A DNA stretch of 38,468 nucleotides from DATBGO01 sp050011895 (GTDB lineage Bacteria > Actinomycetota > Actinomycetes > Streptosporangiales > Streptosporangiaceae). Where the stretch lies: NCBI GenBank assembly GCA_050011895.1, contig JBEKIF010000041.1, positions 1 to 38,468 of the forward strand. The letters are read 5' to 3'. A program made the translations under genes and the position numbers. The notes beneath the pieces were generated by a model that ran no database searches, was not told the origin of the DNA, and saw nothing but the letters and a program-made list of their open reading frames with translations. Positions 9,039-15,489 of the stretch are shown one piece after another (the first letter of the stretch is position 1; every line of letters starts with the position of its first letter).

Positions 9039-9317
9039 GTGAAGGACGAGCCGCCATCACCGCCGATCGTGCACGTCGGCGACGAGATCATCGCTTACCT
9101 GCTGGCCTGGGAACGGCACGAGCGCGACGGGTCGTGGTGGGCATGGGTGACCTGGATCCGGACGCAACGCGATCGGCCATTCCGGCACGTGGTCAGTGTC
9201 TCAGCTGACCAGGTGCGGCCAGCTGAACCGGCCGAGGCTTACCGCCACGTGCCGCGGCGAGTGCTCGGCCTTGACGGCCGCATCAGGCCCTTGCCGCCTG
9301 GCGATCGAGAGGGCTAG
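9039..9317 (+). CDS. Small hypothetical protein of the integrated element
   Basis: About 92 aa from GTG 9039. Core: IVHVGDEIIAYLLAWERHER, DGSWWAWVTWIRT and HVVSVSADQVRPAEP, then YRHVPRRVLGLDGRI. Proteins of this look are known to me only as hypothetical genes near transfer functions of actinobacterial mobile elements; I cannot name a domain. The start is uncertain; the frame is open upstream to 8916. The 317 bases to the next gene (9318-9634) hold nothing assigned. Confidence 0.5.
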   Translation: MKDEPPSPPIVHVGDEIIAYLLAWERHERDGSWWAWVTWIRTQRDRPFRHVVSVSADQVRPAEPAEAYRHVPRRVLGLDGRIRPLPPGDREG

Positions 9318-9634
9318 GACGGGTCTAGGAGGCGCATCCGCAACCCGCCGACCTTGCAGCCTGGTGGCTGCTTCTGCTCACCTGACGACTACTCGCCGCA
9401 GGCCCGCCCGGGACTTCCGTGCACCGCCGCTGCCGTGTCGTGGCAGGCAGTGGCACTATTCGCCGTCGGGTGCTGACCATCTGCCCTGACGGCTTCTTCA
9501 AGCGCTGACGAGAAGCCGTCATTGGCGGCTTCTGGTGTCTTCCCGCTGCTGGCGGGTGCCGTTTGCATGGGCTGCGCACCGGGCGAGTACGTCGCCTGGC
9601 GGGTTTCCCCGGACAGGATCGAGGAAGCAGCCCG

Positions 9635-10561
9635 ATGGTCAAGTTGCTGGCAGCCGGAGTCGCGGCACTCGTAGCACTCCCCCTCAGCCTGCTCCTCCTG
9701 GCCGCCGCCTCACCCACCGCCAGCCAGGCCAGCACCAGCCTGGCCAGCGGCCCCGCACCGCAGGCCCTCGCGAGCATCCCGCCCGCCTACCTGGCCCTGT
9801 ACATGGCCGCAGCGCCAACTTGCCCCGGCCTCCCCTGGGGCGTCCTCGCCGGAATCGGCAAAGTCGAAAGCGACCACGGCCAATCGGATGCACCCGGCGT
9901 TCGCTCCGGCGCGAACTTCGCCGGAGCTGAGGGCCCGATGCAATTCGAGCCCGCCACCTTCGCCGAATACGCCGTCGACGCCGACCACACCAGTGAGCCC
10001 GACATCTACGATCCAGCCGACGCGATCTACACCGCCGCGGCCATGCTCTGCGCCAACGGCGCGGCATCCGGCACCCCGGCCGGGATCAAGCAAGCGATCT
10101 TCGCCTACAACCACTCACAGGCCTACGTCACCGACGTGCTGACCTGGGCCGCCCGCTACACGACCCCGGCCGCGTTCCCGGCGGCGGCTATTGCGGTGGC
10201 GTTCGCGATGCGGCAGGTCGGCAAGCCCTACGAGTGGGGCGCGACCGGCCCGGACGCCTACGACTGCTCCGGCCTGGTCTACGCCGCCTATGCCGCCGCC
10301 GGCATCCACATCGCCCGCACCACCTTCGGCTGGCGGCAGGACGGACCGCAGGTTCCGCTGCCCGACATCCAGCCCGGTGACCTGCTGTTCTCCGCCGGCT
10401 CCGACGGCACCCCCGCGAGCCCGGGCCACGTCGTGATGTATCTCGGCGGCGGCCAGATCATCCAGGCCCCGCAGACCGGCGAAGACGTCCAGATCGGCCC
10501 GATCGACCTGAGCGGCGTCGTGGTAGCCACCCGCCCCGCAGCCCTGCCCCGCATCAGCTGA
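9635..10561 (+). CDS. Lytic transglycosylase + NlpC/P60 peptidoglycan hydrolase (conjugation type)
   Basis: 308 aa from ATG 9635, preceded by GAGGAAGCAGCCCG. Residues 1-28 form a signal/anchor. Residues 50-175 are a lysozyme-like transglycosylase domain with the catalytic Glu78 in GIGKVESDHG and a GPMQFEP motif. Residues 185-300 are an NlpC/P60 endopeptidase with the catalytic dyad Cys211 (YDCSGLVYAA) and His265 (GHVVMYLGGG). The fusion opens the cell wall locally and is the standard VirB1/TcpG-like hydrolase of Gram-positive conjugation systems. The neighbours (HTH protein, P-loop-like protein, small membrane protein, all on the same strand with 30-90-bp gaps) fit a transfer operon. Confidence 0.85.
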   Translation: MVKLLAAGVAALVALPLSLLLLAAASPTASQASTSLASGPAPQALASIPPAYLALYMAAAPTCPGLPWGVLAGIGKVESDHGQSDAPGVRSGANFAGAEGPMQFEPATFAEYAVDADHTSEPDIYDPADAIYTAAAMLCANGAASGTPAGIKQAIFAYNHSQAYVTDVLTWAARYTTPAAFPAAAIAVAFAMRQVGKPYEWGATGPDAYDCSGLVYAAYAAAGIHIARTTFGWRQDGPQVPLPDIQPGDLLFSAGSDGTPASPGHVVMYLGGGQIIQAPQTGEDVQIGPIDLSGVVVATRPAALPRIS

Positions 10562-10592
10562 ACTGCCCCGGACCACACGGAGGACCAGACCG

Positions 10593-10829
10593 ATGACCCC
10601 CGTCACCATCACCCAGCTGCGCGCCACCGCCACCGTCGACCTGATGACCGCCGCCGCCGCGCTGGGCCTAGGCCGCACAAAGCCCTACGAGCTCGCCCGC
10701 CGCGACCAGTTCCCCTGCCGGGTGATCCGCATCGGCGACACCTACCGCATCCCCACGACCGGCCTGCTGGAACTGCTCGGCGTGACCGCCGAGGACCGCC
10801 CCGCGGCCGCGCCCGTCCGCCGCGCTTAA
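10593..10829 (+). CDS. Excisionase-like helix-turn-helix protein
   Basis: 78 aa, starting 31 bases after the hydrolase stop. The sequence MTAAAALGLGRTKPYELARR ... CRVIRIGDTYRIPTTGLLEL is the HTH_17/MerR-like fold of excisionase-family DNA-binding proteins: helix-turn-helix, then a wing with an RIG-type strand. Such proteins in mobile elements regulate transfer genes or assist excision. Which of these is meant cannot be told from the sequence. There is no integrase gene beside it. Confidence 0.7.
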   Translation: MTPVTITQLRATATVDLMTAAAALGLGRTKPYELARRDQFPCRVIRIGDTYRIPTTGLLELLGVTAEDRPAAAPVRRA

Positions 10830-10881
10830 CCAGCCCGCGATCATCCCGTCTGCCCGCCAGCGGCCACGAACGGAAACCCCG

Positions 10882-11679
10882 ATGCGCTTCGAAGAACCGC
10901 AGCCACCGCCCCCCGGGCTGGACAGCGATCCCGCCTGGCTGCGATCCGCCGCCCAGGTTCGTGCCGAACTGGTGATCTGGGGCGCCCACGGCGGCGCCGG
11001 GTCCACCACCCTGGCGGCTTGGCTCCAGCCCGCCTGGGACATGGGCGCGATGCGGCAGCCGCCGAGGTACCCGGCGGCTATAGCCAAGGGCCGGCCCCTC
11101 ATCGTCGCCTGCCGGGTCACGGCCTGGTCGGCCCGCGCGGCGACCACGGCGGTCGCAGCGGTCACCCGGGCGGGCGGCCACGTCGCGGTCCTGGCGATCG
11201 TCAGCGACGGCTGGCCTGAGCCTCCCACCGCGAACGCCCGGTTCCGCCTGCTGGAACCGCAAGCCGACGCCGTCGTCCGGGTCCCGTTCGTCCCGGGGCT
11301 GCGCTTGGTCGATGACCCGGCCACGGTCCCGATCCCGCGCCGCGCTGTGCGTGCCCTCGACCAGATCCGCGCCGCGACCGGCCGGCCCGGGACACCACGT
11401 GAGAAAGCAACAGGAGGACGTAACGATGTCCGTGCTCAGTCACGCGCTGGCGGCAGGCGGCCTCGCAGCCATCGGCCACATCGCCGCCCAGCATCAGCCC
11501 GGCCTAGCGGCGGGCGTTCCCAACCCGGCCCCGGTCGCACCGCCCGGCCTGTCCGGCCGGGTCAGCACCTTGCTGGCGTGGTGGAAATGGGGCGCCCTGG
11601 TGGCCGGGGTGTTCGGCCTGATCGGCTGCGGCGCGATGATGGCCATCGGCAGGCGCAACCGCTCCAACATCGCAGCTGA
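10882..11679 (+). CDS. P-loop-like protein of the transfer operon; 3' end probably read through
   Basis: The N-terminal 175 residues look real: LVIWGAHGGAGSTTLAAWLQ is a ParA/MinD-like loop in which the usual lysines are absent (GGAGSTT), followed by alternating strands (PLIVACRVTAWSARAATTAV, HVAVLAIVSDGWPEPP, DAVVRVPFVPGLR). This resembles the DUF6668-type proteins of actinobacterial integrative elements; ATP binding is doubtful without the lysine. After about residue 178 (near 11415) the frame becomes Arg/Pro-rich and overlaps the next gene by 250 bases. A TGA in the +1 frame at about 11400 is probably the original stop, so an indel near the end is likely. Confidence 0.6.
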   Translation: MRFEEPQPPPPGLDSDPAWLRSAAQVRAELVIWGAHGGAGSTTLAAWLQPAWDMGAMRQPPRYPAAIAKGRPLIVACRVTAWSARAATTAVAAVTRAGGHVAVLAIVSDGWPEPPTANARFRLLEPQADAVVRVPFVPGLRLVDDPATVPIPRRAVRALDQIRAATGRPGTPREKATGGRNDVRAQSRAGGRRPRSHRPHRRPASARPSGGRSQPGPGRTARPVRPGQHLAGVVEMGRPGGRGVRPDRLRRDDGHRQAQPLQHRS

Positions 11680-11761
11680 CGGCGCCACCGGAATCCCGTG
11701 GGTGCTGGCCGGACTGACGCTGATTGCCCTGTCATCGGGCATCGTCGGCGTCTTCATGTGA
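11426..11761 (+). CDS. Small two-helix membrane protein of the transfer operon
   Basis: 111 aa. ATG 11426 has a perfect AGGAGG 8 bases upstream, which decides the start against in-frame ATG 11312. A hydrophilic Ala/Pro-rich N-terminus is followed by two membrane helices (GALVAGVFGLIGCGAMMAIG and WVLAGLTLIALSSGIVGVFM) separated by a short basic loop. This is the size and layout of VirB2/TrbC-like pilins or TcpD-like subunits in conjugation operons, but there is no diagnostic motif. Confidence 0.65.
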   Translation: MSVLSHALAAGGLAAIGHIAAQHQPGLAAGVPNPAPVAPPGLSGRVSTLLAWWKWGALVAGVFGLIGCGAMMAIGRRNRSNIAADGATGIPWVLAGLTLIALSSGIVGVFM

Positions 11762-11768
11762 GGCCGCG

Positions 11769-11857
11769 ATGTTCCTCCGCCCGCACTATTGCTGCGACTG
11801 CCGCGGCCGCCGCCTGCGCAACCGGGCCGCCGTCACCGCCCTTGTCCTGTTCCGGTC
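11769..11857 (+). pseudogene. N-terminal stub of a transfer-operon gene
   Basis: Starts 8 bases after the previous stop with ATG 11769: MFLRPHYCCDCRGRRLRNRA, then AVTALVLF. It has a Cys pair (CCDC) and the beginning of a hydrophobic segment. The reading is cut at 11858, where the tRNA-Ala-like 3' sequence begins. The operon clearly continued beyond this point in the original element. Confidence 0.5.
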
Positions 11858-11888
11858 AGAGGTCTGGGGTTCGAATCCCCATAGCTCC
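11858..11888 (+). tRNA. tRNA-Ala 3'-end fragment (T-arm and acceptor strand)
   Basis: AGAGGTCTGGGG then TTCGAATCCCCATAGCTCC: a complete T-arm (TGGGG/CCCCA) and the 3' acceptor strand TAGCTCC. It matches the minus-strand fragment at 2683-2713 except at two positions (C/T, G/A). No anticodon or D-arm precedes it; instead there is protein-coding sequence of the conjugation element. This is the layout of an att site: the element on one side, foreign sequence (a DNA ligase gene) on the other. Confidence 0.6.
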
Positions 11889-12405
11889 TGTGCCAGGGCC
11901 TGATCGCCCCGGAGTTCGCCGGCCTGGGCCTGGGCCTGGCCGAGAAGCTCGCCGTCCGTGCGGTCGCCAGCGCTACCGGTGCCGGCCCCGAGCAGGTCGC
12001 CGCGAGCGTGCGGGAGACCGGTGACCTCGGCCAGGTCGCCGGGCAGCTGCTGACCTTGACCGCCGTCGGCCGGCCCGCCAGCCTGCAGGTCACGACGGTG
12101 GTGGATACGCTGCACCGGATCGCCGGGTCCGGGGGGCCGGGCTCGCAGGGTCGCAAACTGGAGCTGCTCGCCGGGCTGCTCGGCCAGGCCACGCCGCTGG
12201 AGGCCCGCTACCTGCTGCGCCTGGTCACCGGGGGGCTGCGGCTGGGTTCGGCACGCCCACCATCTTGGACGCGCTCGCGCAGGTGCACGCCGGCGGGCGG
12301 GGCGCCCGGCCGGTCCTGGAACGCGCCTGCAACATCTGCTGCGACCTAGGCTAGGTCGCCTCCGCTTTGGCCGGCGGCGGGGTGGCGGCGGTCGAGCAGA
12401 TCCGG
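11885..12405 (+). pseudogene. ATP-dependent DNA ligase (archaeal-type) fragment
   Basis: Directly after the tRNA fragment the frame reads LCQGLIAPEFAGLGLGLAEK, LAVRAVASATGAG, then TVVDTLHRIAGSG, GRKLELLAGLLGQATPLEAR and YLLRLVTGGLRLG. This is the N-terminal DNA-binding domain of ATP-dependent DNA ligases of about 510-590 aa. The very N-terminus is missing. After GLRLG (about 12247) the frame shifts, and FGTPTILDALAQVHAGGRGA, RPVLERACNICCDLG continue in another frame with an in-frame TAG, then GGGVAAVEQIRT. The catalytic KxDG nucleotidyltransferase domain is absent. Confidence 0.7.
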
Positions 12406-12585
12406 ACCGCCGCCGCGGCGTCTACGGGGCGCTATCGCCGGGGGCGCAGGCGTGGCTGCCATCCTCGGTCTGCCGTGAAGAAGCGCCTGCGAGCCTGTTT
12501 GCTGAGTGGGACGTCGGCCGCGTCGTCGACAGCGACCTGCCGATCCTGATCCCAGACGCGTGGGTGCTGGCACAATCACCTCACC

Positions 12586-12708
12586 GCGCGCCGGGCGGGC
12601 CCGGAGGATCCCGGCCAGCTCAGCCGCGTCCGGATCGAGCGGCAGCGACTCCTCGCACAGCGCGCCGATGCCAGCTGCATCGGCGCGGGTGGCTGGCCGG
12701 ATGAGCAC
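12586..12708 (-). pseudogene. GNAT acetyltransferase N-terminal fragment
   Basis: From GTG 12708 on the minus strand: VLIRPATRADAAGIGALCEE, SLPLDPDAAELAGILRARPA. IRPATxxDAxxI is the first strand and helix of GNAT N-acetyltransferases. The acetyl-CoA-binding motif A (RxxGxG/A) is not found downstream in any frame. So only about 41 residues remain. The flanks (12405-12586 and 12709-13208) show no further gene. Confidence 0.45.
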
Positions 12709-13208
12709 AGGCGAACAGTAGGCCCCTGACCGACGGCAGTTCAACTGAGAAAACAACTGCTTCGCACACGAGCGGGCCGCACGCCGTGATCTTCCCGGCA
12801 CCGGGCATCCGGACAGCAGCGCCGGCTGCCAGCGCGGCTTGCGCCGGAGACCCCGGCCCGGATCCTGCCCACCGAGTGCGCAACGACCCGCCGGTGGCCG
12901 CCGGCACTCTGGTTCTCGCCAGGCACCCTGAACGAGTCCGTCACACTCAGCGATCCTGCATCGACCTGCGTGAGCCGCGCACTCCTGCCGTTACGTGAGG
13001 ACTCATGTCGATTCGCAGGCGGGTCCTGCGGCGCGCCGAAATGGGAATCTAGCTGCGGCCTTCTCCCGGCCTGCGCCATGTCCTCAGGACAGCGCTACGC
13101 ACCGCCTCGTCGGAGTGGTGCACTGAGCCGGGCGTCCGTCCGCGGCAGGCGGAGCTCGGCTGAGCCGGGCCAGCGAGATTGGCGCAGCGGCCTGCGAGGC
13201 CGGGGCGC

Positions 13209-13601
13209 TCAGCGCTGCTCGACCACCATCAGCGAGTGGCCAGCGGGATCGCGCAGCCAGAACATCGGCGGCACCGGATCGCCCATCCGCGCCACCTCAG
13301 CGTCCACGTCCACCCCGCGGGCCTGCAGGGCGGCATGGGTGGCATCGATGTCAGCGGTGGTCAGGGTGATCCCGGTCTCGACCGGCGAGACATCGCCTCC
13401 AGGCCGGGGTGGTGCCAGCGCGATCCCGGTCGTCCCCTCCGGCGGGTAGACCTCCACCCAGCGGTAGCCACCGCCGAACGGGGTGTCGGTGCGCTTTTCA
13501 AAGCCGAGTGACTCATAGAACTCGATCGCCTTGTCCTGGTCAGGTTCCGGCACGCAGACCAGGCTGATCTGGCGGATCCCGGTTGCTGTTGTGCTGCTCA
13601 T
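13209..13601 (-). CDS. VOC-family (glyoxalase/bleomycin-resistance fold) protein
   Basis: 130 aa, ATG 13601 preceded by CAGGAGGAAGTGG. One vicinal-oxygen-chelate module: ISLVCVPEPDQDKAIEFYES strand-helix, LGFEKRTDTPFGGGYRWVEV, then the second beta-alpha unit GITLTTADIDATHAALQARG and the closing FWLRDPAGHSLMVVEQ strand. The DPAGHSLMVVE segment carries the usual metal-ligand Glu. Relatives are annotated as glyoxalases, dioxygenases or resistance proteins; no substrate can be inferred. Monocistronic. Confidence 0.85.
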   Translation of the reverse strand: MSSTTATGIRQISLVCVPEPDQDKAIEFYESLGFEKRTDTPFGGGYRWVEVYPPEGTTGIALAPPRPGGDVSPVETGITLTTADIDATHAALQARGVDVDAEVARMGDPVPPMFWLRDPAGHSLMVVEQR

Positions 13602-13985
13602 CCACTTCCTCCTGAACTGCTGAACCTACGACCCGTCCGGACGCGGAACTCATCAGCCTGCGCTGACTGTGCAGCCGGCACAGACGGTCGGATTTGATCG
13701 GTCCTGGGGGTGCTGCAGTTGTTGACTCGCCGGCCGCTGTTGAGTGCTGACGTGGCCGCACCGGTCCGACGCGACGTTTACGCTGCTCACCCTGCTGACG
13801 CCGATCGGGGCGCGTGGCCAGTATCCCGCGGCGCAGGCGCGAAGTCCCGCCGACAGGGACGGATCGTGAGTACAAACCTTCCGCAATCCTGACCGCGCAT
13901 AACCGATCCTCCGTCGCGGAAGGTGGGGGGCTACCTGTCAATGCAGGCCGGTCATGCCACCTGATGCAGGACGAGAGCCCAGCGG
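13602..13985. other. Stretch without recognisable gene
   Basis: About 380 bases between two VOC-type sequences. Frames on both strands lack family motifs. Possibly decayed sequence. Confidence 0.3.
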
Positions 13986-14189
13986 TTAGCGGAGCTTGCC
14001 AGCCGGCCCAGCGGGCACCGCGAGGGCCAGGACGTGACCGTCAGGGTCTAGCGCGTAGCCCACGCGCTCGCCCCACGACCGGTCCCGCAAGCCGTCGAGC
14101 AGCTTGCAAGGCCATGGGCCAGCTCGGACATGAACGGCATCGTCACCGTCCGCCAGCAGCGCCCGGACAGCGTGAGCCACCCGGATCAC
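13986..14189 (-). pseudogene. VOC-family C-terminal fragment
   Basis: 67 residues, ending LRDRSWGERVGYALDPDG and HVLALAVPAGPAGKLR. WGERxxYxxDPDGHxxxLA is the last strand pair of VOC proteins. The N-terminal module is missing, and the first 30 residues (MIRVAHAVRALLADGDDAVH) keep only part of the connecting helix. It is unrelated in sequence detail to the intact VOC gene at 13209-13601, so not a simple duplication. Confidence 0.45.
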
Positions 14190-14220
14190 GCCGTGGGTTC
14201 AGCCAGGGAAGCTATTGTCC

Positions 14221-14247
14221 GAGAGAATACTCTTAGAGTATTCTCTC
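14221..14247. promoter_or_regulatory. Perfect 27-nt palindrome, PadR operator
   Basis: Two 13-bp arms (GAGAGAATACTCT and its exact complement) flank a single T at 14234. It is AT-rich in a GC-rich neighbourhood, and the GTG of the PadR gene begins 4 bases after it. There is no room for a Shine-Dalgarno site, so the mRNA is probably leaderless or nearly so and the palindrome covers the promoter. Known PadR operators (for example ATACT-N-AGTAT types) have the same core ATACT...AGTAT, so autoregulation of the whole operon is expected. Confidence 0.8.
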
Positions 14248-14251
14248 AGTT

Positions 14252-14776
14252 GTGAGCGTTCCACTGACACTGCTGGGCCTGCTTGAGCGGGGGCCAAGCC
14301 ACGGATACGACCTGAAACGGGACTACGACGCCTACTTCGGGCGGGGCAGGCCGCTGCGCTACAGCCAGGTGTATGCGACCTTGTCCCGGCTGGCCAGGGA
14401 CGGCAAGGCGATCCCGGGGCCGGTCGAGCAGGGGGCCGGGCCGGAACGGCGCCGGTACGTCATCACCGAGGCGGGGATCGCGGAGGTGGAGCGGTGGCTG
14501 GCCGAGCCGGCCCCGCCGGAGCCGGACCTGACCAGCGAGCTGTTCGCCAAGGTGGTGCTCGCCCTGATGCTCGGCAGGCCGGCCGACGGCTACCTGGACA
14601 TCCAGCGGGCGGCGCACCTGCAGCGGATGCGCGAGCTCACCGAACTCAAACGGGACGGGGAGCCCCTTGACGTGCTGCTCGCCGACCACGCGCTCTACCG
14701 TCTGGAGGCTGACCTGCGATGGATCGACCACACAGCGGCCCGGCTGGACCTGCTCTCGCGAGCGGTGCTCCGGTGA
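14252..14776 (+). CDS. PadR-family transcriptional repressor
   Basis: 174 aa. N-terminal winged helix: LTLLGLLERGPSHGYDLKRD, YDAYFGRGRPLRYSQVYATL recognition helix, then wing QGAGPERRRYVITEAG. The C-terminal half (WLAEPAPPEPDLTSELFAKV ... LDVQ-like helices) is the PadR C-terminal dimerisation domain. GTG 14252 follows a perfect palindrome by 4 bases. The stop overlaps the GTG of the ABC ATPase gene (GTGA), so the regulator is translationally coupled to the exporter it presumably controls. Confidence 0.9.
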   Translation: MSVPLTLLGLLERGPSHGYDLKRDYDAYFGRGRPLRYSQVYATLSRLARDGKAIPGPVEQGAGPERRRYVITEAGIAEVERWLAEPAPPEPDLTSELFAKVVLALMLGRPADGYLDIQRAAHLQRMRELTELKRDGEPLDVLLADHALYRLEADLRWIDHTAARLDLLSRAVLR

Positions 14777-15489
14777 CCGCGAACCTCGCCGCCGCTGCGC
14801 AACCCAAGACCGGGAACATCGTCGAAGGGCGGGACCTGGTGAAGTCGTTCGGCAGCACCCCGGCGCTGCGCGGCGCCTCGCTGACAGTCCGGCAGGGCGA
14901 GATCGTCGCGGTCATGGGGCCGAGCGGCTCGGGCAAGTCCACCTTGCTGCACTGCATGGCGGGCATCCTGGTGCCCGACGAGGGCGAGGTCTGGTTCGGC
15001 GGGCAGCGGCTGGACACCCTGAGTGACGACCGGCGCAGCGAGCTGCGCCGGGACCGGTTCGGGTTCGTGTTCCAGTCCGGCCAGCTCGTCCCCGAGCTGA
15101 CCGCGGAGGAGAACGTCGCCCTGCCCCTGCTGCTGTCCGGCACCCGGCGCGGCCCGGCGACGACCGCGGCCAGGGATTGGTTCGGCACGCTCGGCCTGGA
15201 CGGGCTCGAGCGCCGCCGGTCCGGGGAGCTGTCCGGCGGGCAGGCGCAGCGCGTCGCGCTGGCCCGGAGCCTGGTCGGCGGGCCGGAGGTGCTGTTCGCC
15301 GACGAGCCGACCGGGTCGCTGGACTCGGTGTCCGGCGAGCTGGTGATGGACCTGCTGACCGCCGCGGCCCGCGAGCGCGGCACCACCGTCATCCTGGTCA
15401 CCCACGACGCCCGGGTCGCCGCCTACGCCGACCGCGAGGTCGTCGTCAGGGACGGCACGGTCGGCACGCTCACCGGGGCCCAGCCGTGA
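14773..15489 (+). CDS. ABC transporter ATP-binding protein (MacB/LolD type)
   Basis: 238 aa from GTG 14773, overlapping the PadR stop. All ABC motifs are intact: Walker A GPSGSGKST (49-57), Q-loop Gln101 (FVFQSGQL), signature LSGGQ (153-157), Walker B VLFADE (173-178) with the D-loop GSLD, and H-loop His211 (VTHDAR). The sequence belongs to the subfamily that pairs with FtsX/MacB permeases. Its stop overlaps the GTG of the permease gene. With PadR control, a role in export of an antimicrobial, lipid or cell-envelope compound is plausible but unproven. Confidence 0.92.
   Translation: MTANLAAAAQPKTGNIVEGRDLVKSFGSTPALRGASLTVRQGEIVAVMGPSGSGKSTLLHCMAGILVPDEGEVWFGGQRLDTLSDDRRSELRRDRFGFVFQSGQLVPELTAEENVALPLLLSGTRRGPATTAARDWFGTLGLDGLERRRSGELSGGQAQRVALARSLVGGPEVLFADEPTGSLDSVSGELVMDLLTAAARERGTTVILVTHDARVAAYADREVVVRDGTVGTLTGAQP

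Noticed and set aside
15177..15485. Upstream extension of the FtsX permease frame
   Set aside because: It overlaps the ABC ATPase in another frame. The GTG at 15486 in a 4-base overlap is the natural start.
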